Source: CAZPHU01 sp964419255 (GTDB lineage Bacteria; Fibrobacterota; Chitinivibrionia; Chitinivibrionales; CAYFVL01). From it: DNA of 44,150 bases. The translations under genes and the position numbers were made by a program. Where the stretch lies: contig CAYQOU010000032.1 of the NCBI GenBank assembly GCA_964419255.1, forward strand, positions 1-44,150, in the 5' to 3' direction. How positions within the stretch are numbered: the first letter of the stretch is position 1; every line of letters starts with the position of its first letter. Shown here piece by piece: positions 9,453-17,498 of the stretch. Under the pieces are notes generated by a model. It was given only the letters and a program-made list of their open reading frames with translations, searched no databases and was not told where the DNA came from.

Positions 9453-9687
9453 TCGTCCGTTCGGGTGAGGAATATCTTAGCAAAAAATGAGCTGCAGAAG
9501 ATAAATTTGTCAGGTCCGCCTATGTAATAAGATTATGTAACTCTGAAAAATGAAATCGCTTCACCATCTCAGCGCCTCAGGCAGGGGAGCTATTTAAAAG
9601 TCTCATCTAATCGGCTTAGTTCGTTGTCCCCTTCACACCGAACTCGTCAAAGCGTAACCAGATACGGCTTGATGCCTGTTTTTCCTT

Positions 9688-11688
9688 TCAGTACTGCTCC
9701 ACGAGCTTTGCGTTTGCGGTGTCGCCTTTCTCAATCAGCGCTTTATAGAGAGAATTATAACGTCGCTTTTTTTCTTCCGGCTGATCGTGAAGTATATTTG
9801 CGAGAGATTGTTTAATCATGTAGACAGCCTCATCGTATTCTTTTCTCTGAAGGTAAATCAATCCTACGCGATATTGAAGATCAGATACCCGGTAGTGGTT
9901 GGGATACTTTTCAAAGTACTTCAGGTAGTACTCTATGGCTTTATCCTGATCTTCTTCAAATTCAAGCTCGGCCAGCCGCAATAATGATTCGCGAGTAAAT
10001 ATTCCATCCGGATAGAAAGCCAGATAACTCAGGAATGCTTCGCGGGCCTCTTCTTTTGCATTAGCATGTTCCACCTTTAAGCGGCCGATAGAAAAAAGTG
10101 AGGTTTCCTTGACCAACAGCGGTGCATGCTCCAGAGCTATAATATCTTCGTATAAACCCAGAGCCTTTTCCCAGCTTTCGGACTCCGCAGCCTGCGCCTG
10201 TTTAAGAAGATCTTTTGCCTTCTTACTCTGGTAGATCGCAGGATCCTGGACAAGCAGCTTTTCTATCGATGCCGATGTTATTTGCTTTTCCTTATCGACG
10301 TCACCACTCTTAGCTTTTTCTACATCTGCCGGAATGCGCTCCAGAACAGGCTCAGGCTTTTGGAGCACTGCATAGAGAGCCCTATCGGTTGATTTTGCTA
10401 TTGTAACTGTGGTATCCACATCGACGTAATCCTCTTTGGTAATCCGAATATTGTGAGTGCCTTCGAGCAGAAGTACTCGCAGCGGAGTGGACCCTTTGTA
10501 TTTCCCATCGATACTTACATCGGCATAGGCAACGTTTGAAGAAAGAGTGATCGGATGATATTTATTGATGATTTTCAGATCCGGCATTTGATCGATTTCG
10601 GCCTTCGAAATGATCGGCCCGTTGTCTCTGATGACATATTTGTTTTTATTCTTATCAAATACAAGGCTTTGCCCTGCTGTCAGAATGGTATCCTCGAACA
10701 GATTGTTTTGTATGCGTACCGCTCCTTTCAGGACCTGTGTAGCCACTTTGCCGCCCAGATCCGGAATAACGGTGAAATAGGTTCCTATAACGGAAATGTC
10801 GTAATCAGGAGTTTTTACGATGAACTTTCGTTTATCTTTGCGGGGAGAGACGAAGAAAGTGGCTTTTCCGTCCTGTATGCTTCCGCTATCTCCGGCCATT
10901 TCAACTTGATATTGAGCCAACTGATCGTTCATTTCTGCTATTTTGACAGCGGCACCATTTTGCAGACAGGTAAATCCATGTCTGTTGACAACTCTTATCG
11001 CTCCGCCTCTTGATGACTGCAGGTATTCTCTTTGCAGCATGTTTCCTACCAGATCACAATCTGATCCCTGGGCCTGGTAAACATAAGTGGGAAGATTATC
11101 TTGTTTCCGGCTCAGACCAAACAGAGTTATGATTCCTATGAGTGAAACAAAGATCAGTGCAGCGAAACCTGGAGAAAACCGATGGAATTGCTGGAAAAGC
11201 CACCAGGTTGACCATGAGAACCGCTTCTTGCGGCTTCTCTCATGTTCTGCAATGCGATTGAACAGATCCTGTTGCAGCTTCTCCCATCTACCCACGGTGA
11301 GTATGTGTTCTTCTTTTAAACCGACCTGCCAGTCGTCGGCTTTATCAAGCGCATCAAGCGCAACGGAAAGCTTACTTTCAACCCTTTCCCACTGGTTTGC
11401 GGGCAGGTCCTCTTCGGCCTTTATGCACTCATTTACCGGTGTTTCGTATTCTGAGTATTCGAAGATGCGCTTTTGAAGGGCTAGATCGATCTGTTCGTAG
11501 GTGTGCTCGTCGAGGATTTCATTCTGTTTGATTATAGCCAAAATGCCAAGCTTCTCGGCATTGTCTATTCTGGATTCGGTTTGCTGCAACACATTTTCCC
11601 AATCGATATGCTTGTCGTTTACGCTGCAGCTCAGAAGAGCCTCAAAGCGTCGGTACATATCGTTGTTCTGTGAATGTTGCCTCTTCAT
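9688..11688 (-). CDS. Transmembrane anti-sigma factor with FecR, PEGA and TPR domains
   Basis: 666 residues. The cytoplasmic N-terminus (1-160) contains four helices with an aromatic-Glu motif at Trp30, Tyr64, Trp100 and Trp135, about 35 residues apart, followed by one membrane helix (173-192). The periplasmic part has a FecR-like domain (about 270-345, with the core VKTPDYDISVIGTYFTV), a PEGA domain (about 385-445, with GKYKGSTPLRVLLLEGTH) and TPR-like helices from about 480 to the C-terminus. It follows the ECF sigma gene after three bases, the usual layout for a sigma/anti-sigma pair. FecR proteins transduce envelope or TonB-receptor signals; the PEGA and TPR additions suggest sensing of a wall or protein complex. 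The ligand is unknown. Confidence 0.8.
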   Translation of the reverse strand: MKRQHSQNNDMYRRFEALLSCSVNDKHIDWENVLQQTESRIDNAEKLGILAIIKQNEILDEHTYEQIDLALQKRIFEYSEYETPVNECIKAEEDLPANQWERVESKLSVALDALDKADDWQVGLKEEHILTVGRWEKLQQDLFNRIAEHERSRKKRFSWSTWWLFQQFHRFSPGFAALIFVSLIGIITLFGLSRKQDNLPTYVYQAQGSDCDLVGNMLQREYLQSSRGGAIRVVNRHGFTCLQNGAAVKIAEMNDQLAQYQVEMAGDSGSIQDGKATFFVSPRKDKRKFIVKTPDYDISVIGTYFTVIPDLGGKVATQVLKGAVRIQNNLFEDTILTAGQSLVFDKNKNKYVIRDNGPIISKAEIDQMPDLKIINKYHPITLSSNVAYADVSIDGKYKGSTPLRVLLLEGTHNIRITKEDYVDVDTTVTIAKSTDRALYAVLQKPEPVLERIPADVEKAKSGDVDKEKQITSASIEKLLVQDPAIYQSKKAKDLLKQAQAAESESWEKALGLYEDIIALEHAPLLVKETSLFSIGRLKVEHANAKEEAREAFLSYLAFYPDGIFTRESLLRLAELEFEEDQDKAIEYYLKYFEKYPNHYRVSDLQYRVGLIYLQRKEYDEAVYMIKQSLANILHDQPEEKKRRYNSLYKALIEKGDTANAKLVEQY

Positions 11689-11691
11689 TAT

Positions 11692-12261
11692 TTATCCAGA
11701 TTCTAAGCTGTCCAGATACTCCCGAAGCTTTTTCCGGGCGGTAAATAGTCGTGATTTAACTGTCCCCTCAGGTATTCCTATAATCGTAGAGATTTCAGAT
11801 AAATCCAGTTCACTATAAATATGCAATACGAGTGGAACCCGCAATTTTGTGTCTATCGCCTCCAGCGCTTTTTCCACAAGACTTTTGAGTTCGTAATGTT
11901 TTGCATGATTCATGCCATTGTGAGCCACACCATGCTCAACAAGATCATAACTTACTGTATCTTTGGGAGATATTCTTTTTCCGGTATTCTGGTATCTCCA
12001 CTGCCGCGTACAAACATGAATCACTACGCGATGAAACCACGTCTTAAACGTCGATTCGCCTTTAAAAGATTTCATCGACAGGTATATCTGGAAAAAAACC
12101 TCCTGTATGAGGTCTTCGTGATCGCCATGCGGACCTGCAATCTTATAAATCAGGTTGTATGCATAGGATCTATACATGTCGAAAATTTCTCTGAACGCCG
12201 CCCGATTTCCATCTTTGCATTTCTGCAAAAGCTCAGCGGTTGGCTCAAGTACTTTTGGCAT
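11692..12261 (-). CDS. ECF-family RNA polymerase sigma factor
   Basis: 189 residues from the ATG at 12259-12261, chosen because it sits behind a run of G residues (GGGGGGGATT) at proper distance; an in-frame TTG at 12271-12273 would add four residues. Region 2 is residues about 20-90, with the DHEDLIQEVFFQIY helix and the -10 recognition segment FKTWFHRVVIHVCTRQWR. Region 4 is about 125-185, with LSEISTIIGIPEGTVKSRLFTARKKLREYL, the helix-turn-helix that binds the -35 element. There is no region 1.1 or 3, as in group 4 sigma factors. It is immediately followed by its presumed anti-sigma factor. No autoregulatory GGAAC-type promoter was found by eye. Confidence 0.94.
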   Translation of the reverse strand: MPKVLEPTAELLQKCKDGNRAAFREIFDMYRSYAYNLIYKIAGPHGDHEDLIQEVFFQIYLSMKSFKGESTFKTWFHRVVIHVCTRQWRYQNTGKRISPKDTVSYDLVEHGVAHNGMNHAKHYELKSLVEKALEAIDTKLRVPLVLHIYSELDLSEISTIIGIPEGTVKSRLFTARKKLREYLDSLESG

Positions 12262-12456
12262 AATCCCCCCCAAGACCTCACGTCTAGCATTTGCCCCCGC
12301 AACGCCAACACAACTTAGTGCGAACTACTTTGCGAGGGGTTCAAGAAATTTAGTTATAAATGTATTAGCAATCGGTTGGGGTCCACCCGATCGAAAGTTT
12401 ATGAATCAGATAAGCCCCATGATGACTCACAGATAAGTTTAATCCAAGTTTAGCGC

Positions 12457-13401
12457 TTAAAACCAAAATGACAGGAGAAAGAAAGTCGATGCTATGCCCA
12501 AACCAACTCCCGCTACGCGCTCACACTGCCTGGCACGATCAAAGGTTTCCGCGAATTTTTCAGGATTGTCATAGTAGTCCGACTCACCCAGTGCCTGATA
12601 TTGATCATAGTAATAATTACAAGCCGCATACCCTGCCAGAGCAACTGCTCCAAAACCTAAAACACCAAACATTAGCCTGGAATGATAAAACCGCCTCCTG
12701 GTCAACTGTATATGCAATTTGTGACTACCCGGATTCTGGATGTCCACTTTGGTCGTAAAAGGAAGATACCCATCCTTTCGAGCCTCTATCGTGGCGGTCG
12801 TCGGCGTAAAAACCCACTCTACCGGCGTATATCCCTTCAACCCGTTACCTGAGAGCACCAGCACATTCTCAGGTAGACTCTCAACGACAAGATAACTCAA
12901 ATAGCCAGCTCTGAGATTTTCAACAACCTTGCGGACCATGATAGGGATGAAATTATAACGATTCTCCTCGGTCCAAGGCATGCTCACCAATGGATGCCTG
13001 GTTGCAAGCGCCAGATCCTCTTCATTGGGTTGCGGAGTATTGACCACTCCGACAACTATTTGCACCGGCTTCACTATCAGACTGCTACTATCCCGTTCCT
13101 CTGACGCAGTATGTGTTTGACCTGCCGTTACATACAATGTCGGGACATCGGTACGTGCATGATACTTCTGGTTGCCGCCAAACGAGTCGATACGTATCAC
13201 GGAAAGCTGTATCTGTAAAAGAGCCTCTCCAATAGCCTCGGTAAACTGGCTACTAAACGATTCGTCGGTGGCTGAATCTACAAACGAATCTATGTATAGC
13301 AAAACCGGCTTGTCTGTCTGGCTGCTATCTACATTTTCCCCCCGGCACTGAGGAGTAAACATCGCCGCAATGGCAATAAACATCAAAAACGATTTGTGCA
13401 T
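12457..13401 (-). CDS. Exported PEGA-domain protein with C-terminal membrane hairpin
   Basis: 314 residues with an N-terminal signal peptide (1-20). Residues about 30-170 resemble the N-terminal halves of TolB/CsgG-like envelope proteins (a FVDSATDESFSSQFTEAIGEALLQ segment) but the match is weak. Residues about 175-234 look like a PEGA beta-sandwich (VLVLSGNGLKGYTPVEW...ARKDGYLPFTTKVDI). The C-terminus has two membrane segments (243-263 and 295-313) joined by an acidic, tyrosine-rich loop of about 30 residues. The same C-terminal layout occurs in the TPR protein at 17499-19319. It lies upstream of the sigma gene on the same strand with a gap of about 195 bases, so it may belong to the same unit or regulon. 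Function unknown. Confidence 0.75.
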   Translation of the reverse strand: MHKSFLMFIAIAAMFTPQCRGENVDSSQTDKPVLLYIDSFVDSATDESFSSQFTEAIGEALLQIQLSVIRIDSFGGNQKYHARTDVPTLYVTAGQTHTASEERDSSSLIVKPVQIVVGVVNTPQPNEEDLALATRHPLVSMPWTEENRYNFIPIMVRKVVENLRAGYLSYLVVESLPENVLVLSGNGLKGYTPVEWVFTPTTATIEARKDGYLPFTTKVDIQNPGSHKLHIQLTRRRFYHSRLMFGVLGFGAVALAGYAACNYYYDQYQALGESDYYDNPEKFAETFDRARQCERVAGVGLGIASTFFLLSFWF

Positions 13402-13762
13402 CTGTAAAAAGAAATGATTTTTATATGATTCTTTTCAAGGCTTCCTCTGAAAGTCAGATATAGACCTCTGAGGCAGTCACAGCAGGATCACAGGTAAGTA
13501 ATATAAGGTAAAAGAATCAAAAATGTCTTAAAAATCTTTTAAAAAAGAAAAATCCAAAAAGCGCCCCCACTGTTAATTATACGCATTAAAGATAATTATT
13601 GTGTACAATATTTTCTCTTTTCACTCTGTAATGGTTTATATGATGATGAAGAAATTAAGCGCTTCAACAATATATCCTATGGCATTTGCAGGAGGATTTC
13701 CTTATTTTCATTCAACATACCACGGATGTATCCCTTGATATCTGATTGCGAACACTTTAGCT
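13402..13762. other. Intergenic region, divergent promoters
   Basis: This is 361 bases between two divergent envelope genes. A TCTGA/TCAGA hairpin lies near 13447 and an AAGCGCTT palindrome at 13657-13664. A 32-codon frame at 13640-13738 has no ribosome-binding site and was not called. No RNA gene was recognised. Confidence 0.4.
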
Positions 13763-15337
13763 ATGATTCGGCCCTTTTCTTTCCTTTTAATCGCTTCAAC
13801 CCTTCTTTTCACCTTTCTTACATCATGTATAGAGAGAAATAACCCCTTTGACCCCCTCCTCTTCTCTCCCGATCAGCGACTGGACAGCCTGGATATCATC
13901 GCTATCCGTGACTCCACCTCTTACTTCCTCGACTCTCTGAGCCGACTGGCACATGCATACCGGCCCGATATCGATTCCATATCTATTATTATTGATATCG
14001 ACTCCGCCGCAGTTGACTCCGTGCTGGCAATCAACGACTCCCTTCGGGAGCATAATGAATATTTGAGACAATCGAACGCGGAGATTCAAATCCATAATGA
14101 TTCGGTAATTTTTGTCGACAGCCTTCGGTTTAAAACCCAACTGGATTCACTGCATCACCTTTTGGTTCGAGGCAACAGCTCTCTTTTACAACAGACCCAT
14201 AACCAGGTACAGCTACTTAGCGCCCTGACTGCCTTGCACATCGATTCTATCAACGCAGCGCATAGTCCGGATACCATTTACACCCCTGCCATGACAGACT
14301 CCATATTTCAACCTTATGATTCCATCACGATGCGGATAGCTGCATTGATAGAAAAGGTGGATTCATTAGCTCAAAACATACAGGCTCTTAATGAAGAGGA
14401 AATATTCCCTTATAATGATACCATAGCCACCGAAAACCTGGAGATCGTATCATATAACAAACGCATCCAACATAGACAGCAATATGAGCGGTATGAGCCC
14501 ATCAGCGATATAGACTCGCTTGAGAACGGGTTTAATGGTGCCGGCCCCGGAGATATATTTGTCATCGGCAGTGGTTCTTTTTCTCCGTTTCTTAAAACTT
14601 TCAATTCCGGGACTGAACAAGACCCCATAATTATGCAGGGGCAGCCTGATATGAGCACCATTTTCACCAGTCCGGAAGTTATCCTCAGCAACAACAGGCA
14701 TTTCATCTTCCGAAACATCGTTTTTCGGGATTCGGATTTGGACGGAGTGAGGCTGGAGAACAATTCAGGTTTTGTTGTTTTCGATAAATGCTATTTCGAA
14801 AACAATAGTACCAATGGTCTGACCATCATCGACTCCGATGTCCGTGTTTCAAATTGTAGAATTCTGAACAACAGGGGACGTGGCATATTCACGTCGTCCG
14901 ACCAAGGGAACAACAATTCAGTTTTTATCTATAATTCTTTGATCGCACATAATGACTGGTCCGGAATAGAGATCATAGCAGCAACAAATTTTTCCGTGTC
15001 TAACAGTACAGTCTCAGATAATGGTTTGCAGGGAATATCGATAGGTGGCTCCGGCATTTCTCTTCAGATCAACAATTCGATTATTAGTTTCAATATGAAT
15101 GGCATCTGGTATGATTACCCCTTCCATGAATCGAATCTGTTCACTCTCGGAGCGACAATCATATATGGAAATGATGATCAGGCAATTCAGGGACCGGGGA
15201 TTGTAAACCCTGACTATATTAATGATGTTTCGCCCGATTTTTTCGACAGGCACAATGAAGATTACCGCATTTTGCCTTCCTCCGAACTGCTGGAACTTCA
15301 GGAACGTGGTGTTACGATAGGCTATAGACCCTTGTAA
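13763..15337 (+). CDS. Lipoprotein with coiled-coil stalk and right-handed beta-helix
   Basis: 524 residues. The signal peptide ends with lipobox LTSC (Cys21), followed by ERNNPFDP, a lipoprotein start that recurs in Fibrobacterota-like genomes. Residues about 35-235 are rich in Asp, Ser and hydrophobic heptads (LDSLDIIAIRDS..., repeated SLREHN/SLRFKTQLDSL patterns), predicting long helices or a coiled-coil stalk. Residues about 245-500 are a parallel beta-helix of the kind seen in pectate-lyase-like surface proteins: repeated turns such as FVVFDKCYFENNSTNGL, VRVSNCRILNNRGRG and FSVSNSTVSDNGLQG, rich in Asn at the turns. Many relatives bind or cleave polysaccharides; no catalytic site can be assigned. 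The start has only a weak ribosome-binding site. Confidence 0.82.
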   Translation: MIRPFSFLLIASTLLFTFLTSCIERNNPFDPLLFSPDQRLDSLDIIAIRDSTSYFLDSLSRLAHAYRPDIDSISIIIDIDSAAVDSVLAINDSLREHNEYLRQSNAEIQIHNDSVIFVDSLRFKTQLDSLHHLLVRGNSSLLQQTHNQVQLLSALTALHIDSINAAHSPDTIYTPAMTDSIFQPYDSITMRIAALIEKVDSLAQNIQALNEEEIFPYNDTIATENLEIVSYNKRIQHRQQYERYEPISDIDSLENGFNGAGPGDIFVIGSGSFSPFLKTFNSGTEQDPIIMQGQPDMSTIFTSPEVILSNNRHFIFRNIVFRDSDLDGVRLENNSGFVVFDKCYFENNSTNGLTIIDSDVRVSNCRILNNRGRGIFTSSDQGNNNSVFIYNSLIAHNDWSGIEIIAATNFSVSNSTVSDNGLQGISIGGSGISLQINNSIISFNMNGIWYDYPFHESNLFTLGATIIYGNDDQAIQGPGIVNPDYINDVSPDFFDRHNEDYRILPSSELLELQERGVTIGYRPL

Positions 15338-15691
15338 TGAGAATGAATGTTCACAATTCCTGAAAACCGAGTTTTTTAAATACGAAGGCTTTCTTTTTGA
15401 CGCTGGAATTACAGCCTCTCTGCTCTCTAATACGCGAAAGGTTACAGCACCATATCCGGTTTACCCTCTTTCTTACCGATAACCTTACAATCTTCTTTTC
15501 TGAAATTGTTGGTTTTTTTTGATCCATGGATACGATCTGTTAAAGGTTAAGTCTCTTCTACATGAAACCGGTGAATCGGAATTTATTTTTTCACCTGCTT
15601 TGATCGGTTCTGATCGGAGCGCAGCCCCTGGGCAGAAAGGTAAAGCAATTGTGAGGAATACCCTCACCACAGGCTTTCCCGGGGCGCGCGC
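15338..15691. other. Intergenic region, no gene recognised
   Basis: About 350 bases between two converging genes. Short frames on both strands lack ribosome-binding sites and family features. Apart from the terminator at its right edge nothing is seen. Confidence 0.4.
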
Positions 15692-15729
15692 AAAAAAAAC
15701 GGGAGTCACCATCGCCGGCAACTCCCGTT
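15692..15729 (-). terminator. Rho-independent terminator of the TPR/DUF5011 operon
   Basis: ACTCCCGT (15721-15728) and ACGGGAGT (15699-15706) form an eight-pair stem around a 14-base loop. On the minus strand the stem is followed by eight T residues (15692-15699). It lies about 30 bases past the stop of the lipoprotein gene. Confidence 0.87.
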
Positions 15730-15757
15730 CATTATTGTGTCTTCAAATCATTCTTCC

Positions 15758-17482
15758 TCAGCCACCATATTTAATGGTGTATGAAACCGCGGCATCGGTA
15801 GTTACCGTAAAGGTACACGCCTCATTGGGTATGACGATATCATGATAGCCACTACTACTGCTGGTGAAGGTATCACCTCCCTCGATTTCCAGTGTAACAC
15901 TGACGTTGCTTTCTGCAGTTATTCTGATATGCATTTCAGAAGCGCTCCAACTCAGTGGGGCCGGCACATTGAAAGTCATGGGAATGGTTGTACCATCCAC
16001 ACTTTTTTCCCCATTTTCTGAAAGATCAATTATTTCACCGCCGCCTTCGGTCAGAACAACCACTTCACGGGTTTTTGTCGCCTCATTTCCCGCTGCATCG
16101 GTTACCCGGTAAGTCATGGTATAGCTGCCCGGCTCCTCATTATTTACATTATGCGTCATTGTGATATGCTCCGTACGGTCACCGGATGTCTCATCCAAAG
16201 CTTCTGCTCCCGGATCCACAACTTCATCTCCGATATTGATCACCAGAGGATTATCACCCAGAAGCGTGATAACGGGAGGGTCCTGATCCGAGGTATTTTC
16301 AACCACTAAAACCACCCTTCTGGTAGTCCCCTCATTACCCGCCGCATCCGTGACATGATAGTGCACATAATACCTGCCTTCCTTTGTGGCGTTTTCCACC
16401 TGTGAAGCATCAATAACTATTTGTTCCGGGGGAATAACACCGTCAACATTGTCTTCAGCCGTTGCACCCGGATCAACATACTCTGTCCCCAATTCATGAG
16501 TAATTGTTTGTTTCCCCTCAAGTTTAATAACCGGTGGTGTATTATCGACGCTCGGATCATTTGGATCGCTGGTATCTATCACCGTGACAGTGCGAGATTC
16601 CGAATCTTGATTTCCGGCTTCATCCGATACCCTGTACCTGAACGTATAGACCCCCGCAACCTGATTGTTGAAAGCCGGGATCGTGTCTATCTCTAACTGA
16701 CCCGTGAGGTCCACCTCGGAACCATCGGCGGTGATATCTGTTGCGGTTGCTCCCTGGTCATTATATTCCTCTCCCATGTTTATTGTAACATCTGCCTGAC
16801 CGGTAATAGTTACCACAGGAGGAATGGTGTCCTCAAGAGGTCGCTCCTCGACGATAACGGTACGACTTTCACTTGCCTCCAGACCTCCATTGTCCGTTAC
16901 CGTATAGGTCATGGTATATTCGCCCGGTATATCGGTATCTACCGTACTGGTGATCTCGGCATCGGTGATTTCACCATCCTCCTCATCATATGCGTAAAAT
17001 CCCGGATCCTCCAAGGTTGACCCCTGCATGATGGTGAGTGGATTATTACCGCGAAGCGATATCTCTGGACGCGTGTTACCGGTATTACCTTCGACGGTTA
17101 CATACCGGCGAGCAATATCCATTTTATTACCACTGTCCTCCACTCTATAGGTAATGGTATATGTGCCATTTACCTCAAGATCGACGGTCCCTTCAACTTC
17201 AACACTATTCTCCAGATTTTGGTCGTGGTCGTCTGTTACCGTAACCCCGGGATCAACCCAGGTTTCTCCGATGGAAACATCTATAGTCGTATCTTTTTCT
17301 CCGATCAATCGAATGCTCGGTGGAGTATTAGTGTAGTTGGGATCATCGGGATCGGACGTATTCTTCCCATAATTTGGACTTAGCGGATCAGTCGTATTTG
17401 TGTACTCAATTTTTGTGCATGCACCGATAAGGAGTGAACAGACCAACGCACTTGTAAGGCAGCCGAAAATTGACAGTTTCAT
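15758..17482 (-). CDS. Surface lipoprotein with five DUF5011/HYR-type Ig-like repeats
   Basis: 574 residues. The signal peptide ends in lipobox LIGAC (Cys22), followed by a Thr/Asp/Pro-rich linker. Five immunoglobulin-like repeats of about 75-85 residues follow; each begins with P-x-I/V-x-L-x-G, carries a middle D-P/Q-G-x-x-A-x-D motif and ends with Y-x-V-x-D-x-x-G-N followed by R-x-V-x-V. This is the DUF5011 / HYR pattern found in surface-exposed adhesive or enzyme-linked proteins. The last 90 residues form a different beta-rich domain. No catalytic domain is visible. A GGAG seven bases before the ATG supports the start. The upstream TPR gene ends 16 bases before it, so the two are one operon, closed by the terminator at 15692-15729. 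Confidence 0.88.
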   Translation of the reverse strand: MKLSIFGCLTSALVCSLLIGACTKIEYTNTTDPLSPNYGKNTSDPDDPNYTNTPPSIRLIGEKDTTIDVSIGETWVDPGVTVTDDHDQNLENSVEVEGTVDLEVNGTYTITYRVEDSGNKMDIARRYVTVEGNTGNTRPEISLRGNNPLTIMQGSTLEDPGFYAYDEEDGEITDAEITSTVDTDIPGEYTMTYTVTDNGGLEASESRTVIVEERPLEDTIPPVVTITGQADVTINMGEEYNDQGATATDITADGSEVDLTGQLEIDTIPAFNNQVAGVYTFRYRVSDEAGNQDSESRTVTVIDTSDPNDPSVDNTPPVIKLEGKQTITHELGTEYVDPGATAEDNVDGVIPPEQIVIDASQVENATKEGRYYVHYHVTDAAGNEGTTRRVVLVVENTSDQDPPVITLLGDNPLVINIGDEVVDPGAEALDETSGDRTEHITMTHNVNNEEPGSYTMTYRVTDAAGNEATKTREVVVLTEGGGEIIDLSENGEKSVDGTTIPMTFNVPAPLSWSASEMHIRITAESNVSVTLEIEGGDTFTSSSSGYHDIVIPNEACTFTVTTDAAVSYTIKYGG

Positions 17483-17498
17483 GTTTTTTCTCCAGTAT

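Noticed and set aside
13640..13738. A 32-codon frame upstream of the beta-helix lipoprotein
   Set aside because: No ribosome-binding site, no recognisable motif, and it lies in the promoter region.
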